Origin: Siphonodentalium dalli
Taxonomy: Eukaryota; Mollusca; Scaphopoda; Gadilida; Siphonodentaliidae
DNA length: 64,000 nt
NCBI GenBank assembly: GCA_032622095.1
Contig: CP136061.1
Coordinates: 59,101,301 to 59,165,300 of the forward strand
Direction of reading: 5' to 3'
Under the pieces are notes generated by a model. The model ran no database searches. It was not told where the DNA came from and worked only from the letters and a program-made list of their open reading frames with translations. Below, one piece after another: positions 57,230-64,000 of the stretch (positions are counted from its first letter, which is position 1; the number at the start of each line of letters is the position of its first letter). The translations under genes were made by a program, and so were the position numbers.

Positions 57230-58857
57230 CTGTAATACGATGGAGCGGAAACATAAAACATACATACGTGGACGAATTTCAACCGATGTTATCATTATTA
57301 TACTACGTACATTAATTATAGGGTGGGTTACTGGTCGTTTCCGGGTCCCGATTTATATTTGGTACCTCCTATATATACCATCGGTTTCTTTCTCGGATTT
57401 TGTCCTAATTTACTTATTCAGTTATCCAAATAATATTCTTTAAATCAAAAGAAAGACGGATTATTTCCCCCGAGTATAAAACCAATTTGGTCTACCTGTC
57501 TATATCTCTCGTTTAACATTTGAATTCGACAGCACAGCTAGAAGACCCCTGTAAAGGTACTCAATCCGATCAGACGCTCCTAAATTACTATTTCTTTGGC
57601 TTCGAGGGTAAAATGTTATTCGAGTCGAGGAATCCACCCACCAAAGATCAGAGTGATCAGATGTCGAATTTTGAAGTTTGTTATTTCTCGAGATGTGTAC
57701 TAATATGTGGCCCAGAAACATGTGCACGGTCAAATGGAGATCTCGGACACCATGTGCGGATGAAGATGAATAACTCTAAAATCCAGTGGTAATACGGTAT
57801 AATTTCGTGATAATTTAGTGATAATACGGCCATATTTTGATGAACAAACGGTTGATAAATAACAAGTTTTGGGCAATTTGATACCATAGTTGACAGTTAG
57901 CATTATTTTGTTGCAATAAATCGATTCTGATAACTTAAGCGTATTTTGAAGAAATGTTGTTGTTGTTGTTGTATCTTGATGGTATGGGGACCGTCTGATT
58001 GGATTGAGTACCTTTAAACAATGTGGGATTATACTAAGTTAGATATATTCTACCACTTCGAAGATATATAATGTATAAGCCAACAGAACTACACATATAT
58101 GGCTGGAGTAAACAGTAAAAATAACAATTACATATAAAACAAAATTCGCATGATTTTGCCTAAACATGCATTCATACACTTGCAAATTGTCCATACACAT
58201 TTCCAAGTAATTTGTCACAGACGGCTATATACGTCTCAACCGTTTAGTGATATACGCAGTCAGTGCACCTAGTACAAACGCTATCGCATGCCAAATGGGG
58301 TGGGATGCTGAAAAATCGCAAGCCAATTTGCGCGCGATTTAGTTTGCCGTGTCCCGCGTGACTCAGCATCGCATGCGAATATGTTTCGATTGTAAAATTC
58401 AAAGAAATGTAACTCTAACATACCCGTTATTTAGTAAAAAATCATACCAAAAGAATGACACCACAAAGAGACACGTTTCAAAAACACTATAGGAAAAATA
58501 ACTTTTAGGAGGCGGACGGCACTGTCTTTGGACGAGATTGTAAGACCATAGCCTGGTCAGTATGGATCCCGGGGTCCTGCTGAATTGCTATGATGATATT
58601 AGTGCACACAGTATATGCCTGATCAAGTGGTCCTGCTAATATGCTGCACTGAAAATCTTGTTGAGTAAAATCTCTACTCAACACGTTGAGTGATAGCTTG
58701 TTGAGAAACGAGTACTCAACAATGACAAACCATGATATCTGATTCGCTGATTTAATCAACACGTTGATAAACTTGATTAAAAGTTCTAGGGACAATAACT
58801 CTATTTAAAACATGTGCATATATAATTGTAACCATTCATTCATTCATTCGCCAACCG
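57230..58857. other. Upstream of the membrane protein gene
   Basis: Should contain the 5' UTR exon and promoter of the - strand gene, but I cannot locate them. Apart from the transposon relic at 57553 nothing else is supported. Confidence 0.35.
57553..58016 (+). mobile_element. GGTACTCAATCC-family transposon relic, best copy
   Basis: The terminal repeats AAAGGTACTCAATCC and GGATTGAGTACCTTT bound 464 bp, with T/A at the borders (possible TA target). A stretch N-Y-Y-F-F-G-F-E-G-K is readable in one frame and has a counterpart N-Y-Y-F-I-G-F-G-V-K in the 46119-46552 copy, so a short protein segment may once have been coding. Confidence 0.7.
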
Positions 58858-59600
58858 GTGGTTGAGCGGGCAAGTCGCAGTGCTTGCATTGTCTCTTGTT
58901 GCTGTCCCCACACACTGCTTCTGGATCGCTTGTGAGTTGTGTGATCGTCTGTCGGGACTTTGCCGCCCGAACGATTCAGACTGGGTGATTTTGGACCTGG
59001 CAGAGAGTTATGGATTTAATCCCCTCTGCTTTGTTAGCCGCCTTGGATAGATTGGGCGTTGTGGATATTCCCTTAGCTGGACTCTTCACCAAGCTAATGG
59101 AGGCTTCGTGCATCTGTCCGTGGAGTACAGGACCGCACTAGGTTGACACCACCAGGGGCCCACGGTTCTCAGCAGGGACGTCACCACCGGATCAGGGACG
59201 AGGAAGCAGACAAAGACCCATTCACGTCGACGCAGGGACGTAGTTCGAAGGGCTGAATGGAGAAAGAAGGCAGCTGTTGATCGGTCGGATGCCCCTTCCC
59301 ACTCGGCTGCGACGACTGACGGTCGCCTGCCAACCACCGAGGATGCTGCCAGAAGTACAACCCGATAGAGGTCTGAGAGACGCCCAGACCACACCTCCGC
59401 TGGAATGCTGACTGACGTCACACAGATCGACAGCTGCTGCTAATGCCGCGACGGAGATAGAAACTTCATTCAACCCGATTACTCCGGAATACCTCAGCCC
59501 GGAGTCATCCATCGCCACCACGACCACGACCACCACGACCACCACGACCACCACCACCACCACCACCACCACCACCAACAACAACAACAACGACGACAGC
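58858..59600 (+). repeat. GC-rich block ending in (ACC)n, possible retroposon
   Basis: It begins GGTGGTTGAGCGGGCAAG. TGGTTGAGCGG at 58859-58869 fits a tRNA-type A box (TRGYNNANNGG), but a matching B box is only weakly suggested at GGATCGCTTG near 58922. The region 59165-59270 is similar to 56205-56320. It ends in (ACC)n then (AAC)n (about 59516-59590). It could be a tRNA-derived SINE-like or composite retroposon; the evidence is thin. Confidence 0.35.
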
Positions 59601-59954
59601 ACTGGCTCCATCTAAGCGGAACAGCTTGCAGAGATTATGGCAAGATCTGCAATCCATATTAAAACATCAGAGGAGACCCTAGCCAAATGTGTAGTCACAG
59701 AACAACGTGCAGCTCTCTGCCAGTCTTAACCACCACCACCAACATCAACAACAACAGAAGAAAACACAAAAAAAAAAAAAAGATATAAAGAAAACAATGT
59801 CTAGATCATTATCACCATCACCTTCACCATTTCATGTAAAATGTTAAACCCATCCAAAAGTACAAAGTGGGTTGTAGGGAAGAGTTTCCGCCCCTACCAA
59901 ATCCTCCCGGTAAAATCCCAATCAAATTTGTGCAAAGCCATACGATATATACTC

Positions 59955-60483
59955 TTTAAAGATACGGGTGGTGTTGGCGGTGGTTATGCTGTTAAAATAT
60001 TCACCTCCGTCAAAAACCGACATAAACAGAAAGAATAGTAAAATATAGACAGACTTTGTTCTTATACCATTCAGAAATATGGCATAAACAGTATGTTATT
60101 GCCAAATGTTTTCCCTTTGTTATGTAAACAAAAGCAAAAAACGTTACGTTTCCTGGCTTTTGTTTAGATCCGGATATGGTAAACATAAAGAACTTTATTT
60201 ATTACTGTTTTCCTGATATGGAATTAATAAAGAGCGTTTATATCATTTGTGTGTGATTAACCAATATAATTGCGCTGTGTTACGTAAACAGAAGCACAAC
60301 TTCTGTAACACGAGCAGGCTGTTGTTTACGTCCACCATCGTACATCTTGACGACAATATACTATTTACGCGCTTATTATGTTTGGCATATGAACACAACT
60401 ATATATATTTTAATATTCCTTCTGTTGGTGGCGATTTGAACAAATATGAATATTTCTGCAACGAACGCCGCCCGTGCCTTTAA
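59955..60483. mobile_element. AACGCTCTTTAT-family element, two inverted arms
   Basis: The left arm (from AAAGATACGGGTGGTG) is a diverged inverted copy of the right arm (ending CGCCGCCCGTGCCTTTAA). They meet near AATAAAGAGCGTTTA at about 60226-60240. Each arm is about 260 bp, and a single arm is found at 49671-49951. Confidence 0.65.
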
Positions 60484-62626
60484 TTTACGACGTTATAAAT
60501 TAAGCCATGCATCTTGCAGGGTAAATCTGAACCGGTTGTTATCTGTTTATCGCAGAAATCTTGAACCATGATTTGATATAAAATGAGTTGTTTAATCTGA
60601 ATAATCGTCTATATATATTCGTCTCGATATGTTATATATGCATATTATTTACCACCATTCAAACATTTGGGTACAAACAATGCACTTCTAGCGACAGGAA
60701 ACGTAGAAAAGTATACACTCTTACCTTTACGCATAAATCTCCGACGAGAGAACCGCCAATAAGCTGTTGATTTGGGAGAAAATATGGGACCTGATCACTG
60801 AATGTCTCCAGGAACAAATAGTTGCATGATGATATATTCCTGATGCAGGTGCAGGTCATTGGTCCCTGGATAACTGGTCGAATTGCTCTGTGTATGTTCT
60901 ACCTGTTCGGTGTTATTGATCATCTATATACGTGTGGTAGCTACTCATATAAGTTTATGGGTTAGGCACGCATTAACGGGGATTGTTCAATGGTTGCTTC
61001 TGCTTTGTCAACATGTGGGAAATCGATATAGTGGTATACTCCCATATATACGGGAACAATGGACGTACGTATACTCCGGGTAGTAGTATATACTGGGTAC
61101 AGACTATTCAATAACTGGTACGAGGACTTTTAGCTGGGAAATTTCAGTACATACAATGTAGAATAGCTCGTGGACTCAAAGAGCACAAAGGGCGAAACAA
61201 TCCTGCAGCATGCTCAGTTCATTAAATGCTCAACAGTTGGGAATTGTATAACTAAAACGAGAAAATTAAGACTTATTTATAGAGCCTGACTATATCAGTA
61301 TATAACAGCCAATATTGATGTCAGCTACATGTATATATACGTGTTTTAAAACAAAAGTTAAGAAGCTTCTTACTTACTGTTGAACACCAGTCTCATTTAG
61401 AGGAGATTGGTTGGGCGCGAAGCGCCAGGGATGAGAAGAATAGGGGGCTCGTTAGAGCCACATCTAAAAATAGAATCTTTGGGTCTAAAATTGTTTGTAC
61501 TAAAATATTCCCAAAATATCAAAAACCCAAAAAAAAATTCAAAAATTCCAAAATTTATTTTTTCCAAAAAATTTCAAAAACCCTAAAATTAATTTTTTCC
61601 ACAAAAAAATTCAAAACCCCCAAATTATCCAAAAAAGAAAAAATTTCAAAACCCTCAAAATTATTTCTCTAAAAAAAAGTTTAAATAAAAAATTTATAAC
61701 GAGTTTTTTCGGTTTCTGATAATCTCGATATTAAAATATCGAATGTTAAATTATTTGCGCGTAATATCTTTCGTTATTTTTTTGTTCAACCAATGTTTCA
61801 ATGTATTTATTAATCGATGTTTAGAAATATCTTTATACCAATTATATGTGTATGGACAGTCGCTGTAATGTTGGACATTGTGACCAACGGTATGAATGCA
61901 TACATTCCAGTGTTTAACGGACGCAGTTCATATAATTGTCATACCTGAAAATAGACACCATTACTTTTTACATAAATAATAAAGAGCGTTTATTCTTTAC
62001 TTATCTCTATATGAAGTTATTGAGTATATGACAGGCGTGTATTTTCGTCAATTATTGGAAGTATTGAAATGTACTATGTTGAATCCCTAACGGTCGAAAA
62101 TTGTAAGGCGAAATTACAACCCCCCAGAATGAACTGTCATATTGAATGAATGATGATTTAATCTCAGCCATTTTTACATGGAACATGAGCGATGTACACT
62201 CAATCACACACGCCACATTGGTGTTAACAATGTGTCTTTCACACCTTTGCTTTACCAAATGAATTCTATTATTTCCCCGGTCATAGCTATATGGTATTCA
62301 GAAAACAAATCGATTTAGAACAAAACGAGTTAGTATCAATTAAGGTTGATAAACTGTGTCATTCACGCTATAATTAGTTATCCATAAAACATGCATACAT
62401 ATTAAGTCAGGTCGTGAGACACTCAATTATACAAATTGCTTTGATCACATTGTTATAACAACATTACGTAATAACCCCTTATCACTCCAGTCACACTTAC
62501 GATCATTTTGTATGCCGAAAACTCCAGGTAGCACCGATGATGTAACATTATATCACTGCTATTGTACCAATTATAGGTTCAGACATGTTCCATGTTTAGA
62601 AAAATAGATAATGTGCAGGTTAAGCC

Positions 62627-62665
<39 letters not shown>

Positions 62666-62741
62666 GTCACCAAGCGACATAACATCCTGCTTTCATGATC
62701 CAATGGCCAATGTCCATGAAGATTTTATTTCCGATGCAAGT

Positions 62742-62821
62742 CATATTTCCGACTAACTCCTGAAAAGTTACCTATAATTCTGCTGTGGTTAAGCAGTCCA
62801 TTATTTAGGGCATACCTGTAT
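62742..62821. mobile_element. CAGTAATGC-ended MITE, half copy
   Basis: TCATATTTCCGACTAACTCC, then CTATAATTCTGCTGTGGTTA and GGGCATACCTGTA match the right arm of the 36454-36670 element. Confidence 0.6.
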
Positions 62822-62980
62822 GTAGGCCTACCAGTGGATGAATAGTCTGCCGGAGAAGTACTGTGTAGACAGGTCTTGTCGGTAAGAGAGTCAGCCGAGA
62901 AATGAAGGCTCGGCTATTAAAACATAGTAATGCGATAGCGAACATCAAACGAGTCTGCGCACGCATATCTGTCAAAGGAT

Positions 62981-63068
62981 ACAATGGCAGTCATTGGTCA
63001 ATTTATCCCCGGTGTCAGCTCAGTACAATAGCAGTCATTGGTCAATTTATCCCCGGTGTCAGCTCAGT
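62981..63068 (+). repeat. 44-bp tandem duplication
   Basis: Two copies of a unit starting ACAAT(G/A)GCAGTCATTGG and ending GTGTCAGCTCAGT, differing at about one base, followed by a short partial copy. Confidence 0.85.
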
Positions 63069-63408
63069 ACACAATCGACACGAAGCCGGAGGTCATAATT
63101 ACTCTTACGAATGAAGAGCGTTGAACATATACGAAATTATTACACGAATGAACTGAAATTTATATTTCACATCTTACCAACAACAGATACAGACATGGTC
63201 ATAGTGTTATATTATCTTACATGTACCCATGCTATGACATACTTAAAGGGGGATAATGCACACACGGAGTGTGGAATGTTAAAGTGACACGAGGTAAGGG
63301 ACGTTATGTAATATTGGTGTGTGAATATTAAAGGAGCATTCTCGCTATACAAACCCCCCTCCCCACTTATAGATATATAACGAAGACGAGAATAACATGT
63401 TGATGAAG

Positions 63409-63414
63409 TTTATT
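63409..63414 (-). terminator. Polyadenylation signal on - strand
   Basis: TTTATT on the + strand is AATAAA on the - strand, only 5 bp after the zinc-finger ORF stop codon, implying a very short 3' UTR and supporting the ORF end. Confidence 0.6.
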
Positions 63415-63419
63415 GAAAT

Positions 63420-64000
63420 TTAATCATTGTCTGAATCTTCGACCGTTAGATTTACTGCTAAGAGTTTCTTGAATTTTCTCATCGCTTCATCTGCAGCCCA
63501 TTCATTATTATATCCGCGTTTGGTCAGTTTGACCATTTTCTTCATGATCGTGTTATGTATGGGTGATGTTTTCAATCGATACTGGTATTCTATTAATCGT
63601 CTATAACTTTTGAGAAACAGAACAAAATCTGTGTCGATGGTATCCTCTTTTCCCGACATGCTCTCATCTCCCGAAATGCTCTCTTCTTCTTTCACATCAT
63701 TGGTGACGCGTTTCATCATACTTTTGAATGTGTCCATCTCGTTGACACATCGCGCAGCTTTCTTAAGACCGAATACCGTTCTACTACCGACGACATTACC
63801 ATCTTTTGAATCTGATAGCGTTCCCCGTTCATCTTCATCTGTATCTTCTCCGAAGAGAGTTGTTTTTGTCTCGGACATAGCTCCGTGTTCATCCGGATCC
63901 TCAGTTAATTTTCGTTTTAACTTATTTTCTTGACACCAGTTTTTTACGTGTCTCTGAACATCATAATGATCTGCGAACAAAAGCCCGCATTCATTACAAG
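63420..64000 (-). CDS. C-terminal part of a C2HC/C2H2 zinc-finger-containing protein (5' end outside window)
   Basis: On the - strand the frame is open from the window edge to TAA at 63420-63422. It starts C-N-E-C-G-L-L-F-A-D-H-Y-D-V-Q-R-H-V-K-N-W-C: two Cys, a 12-residue spacer, His, four residues and Cys, a zinc-finger pattern of C2HC type. A long polar, acidic stretch follows, rich in Asp, Glu, Ser and Thr, then a compact C-terminal region F-V-L-F-L-K-S-Y-R-R-L-I-E-Y-Q-Y-R-L with N-N-E-W-A-A-D-E-A-M-R-K-F-K-K-L. The family is not recognised. The single finger and helical end could suit a nucleic-acid-associated protein. It may be a host gene or an element-derived ORF; such DVQRH-type fingers need a database comparison. 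Confidence 0.72.
   Translation of the reverse strand, partial: CNECGLLFADHYDVQRHVKNWCQENKLKRKLTEDPDEHGAMSETKTTLFGEDTDEDERGTLSDSKDGNVVGSRTVFGLKKAARCVNEMDTFKSMMKRVTNDVKEEESISGDESMSGKEDTIDTDFVLFLKSYRRLIEYQYRLKTSPIHNTIMKKMVKLTKRGYNNEWAADEAMRKFKKLLAVNLTVEDSDND

Larger units (their letters stand above)
60484..63408. other. Intergenic DNA with simple repeats
   Basis: A degenerate A-rich/TTTTCC repeat lies at 61495-61690, a (CAA)n microsatellite at 62629-62665, a half copy of the CAGTAATGC MITE at 62742-62821 and a 44-bp tandem duplication at 62981-63068. No gene can be supported. Confidence 0.55.

Noticed and set aside
58859-58930. A tRNA gene from the A-box-like TGGTTGAGCGG
   Set aside because: No cloverleaf, no proper B box and no acceptor stem; at most a degraded SINE head.
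59222-59611. Poly-Val - strand frame of 129 codons
   Set aside because: It is driven by the (ACC)n repeat and is not supported by splice sites or homology.

Overview
This is a eukaryotic window: AT-rich, with split genes, GT-AG introns of 1-14 kb, polyadenylation signals and very many palindromic transposon remnants. There are no operons and no ribosome-binding sites. The protein families and the repeat style (hairpin-headed tandem-repeat elements, CTGTCTGTCCGTCC tracts, TTAA-targeted miniature transposons) suggest a bilaterian animal. A lophotrochozoan such as a mollusc is likeliest, but that is inference from general resemblance and not a proof.

Region 1 (about 4.0-32.6 kb, + strand) holds the 3' part of a MAP7/ensconsin-type microtubule-associated protein gene. 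Seven coding exons join with matching phases into 589 residues: a basic Lys/Pro-rich repeat region, a long Glu/Arg-rich coiled coil ending in a MAP7-like R-L-E-x-I-M-K-R motif, a Ser/Asp-rich linker with a duplicated K-F-x-S-P-L-L-Q motif, and a C-terminal tail with IIDL and P-I-I-A-F-E elements. The gene starts upstream of the window. Its last intron has two possible acceptors in the same phase. One ends the protein after four residues. The other would add a 229-residue acidic tail, which is otherwise an isolated 225-codon ORF in the 3' UTR.

Region 2 (about 32.6-48.4 kb) has no gene I can support. It is packed with repeats: TTAA-flanked MITEs, TA-flanked palindromic MITEs, hairpin-headed tandem-repeat elements, homopolymer G runs and a 16-bp minisatellite.

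Region 3 (about 48.5-57.2 kb, - strand) holds three exons with consistent phases. They encode a predicted 217-residue single-pass membrane protein with a charged N-terminal region, one transmembrane helix, a Lys/Arg stop-transfer stretch and a Pro-rich tail with PPxY motifs. It is convergent with the MAP7 gene. A complete Mutator-like miniature element (perfect 97-bp inverted termini, 9-bp target duplication) lies in its second intron.

Region 4 (57.2-63.4 kb) is mostly repeat-derived. Region 5 (63.4-64.0 kb, - strand) is the 3' end of a C2HC/C2H2 zinc-finger-containing ORF that runs off the window.

The most unusual signal is the mobile-element landscape. At least a dozen miniature elements with TTAA/CCCTTT ends, plus elements with other ends, share an interchangeable palindromic core, and several sit 28-50 bp from MAP7 splice sites.
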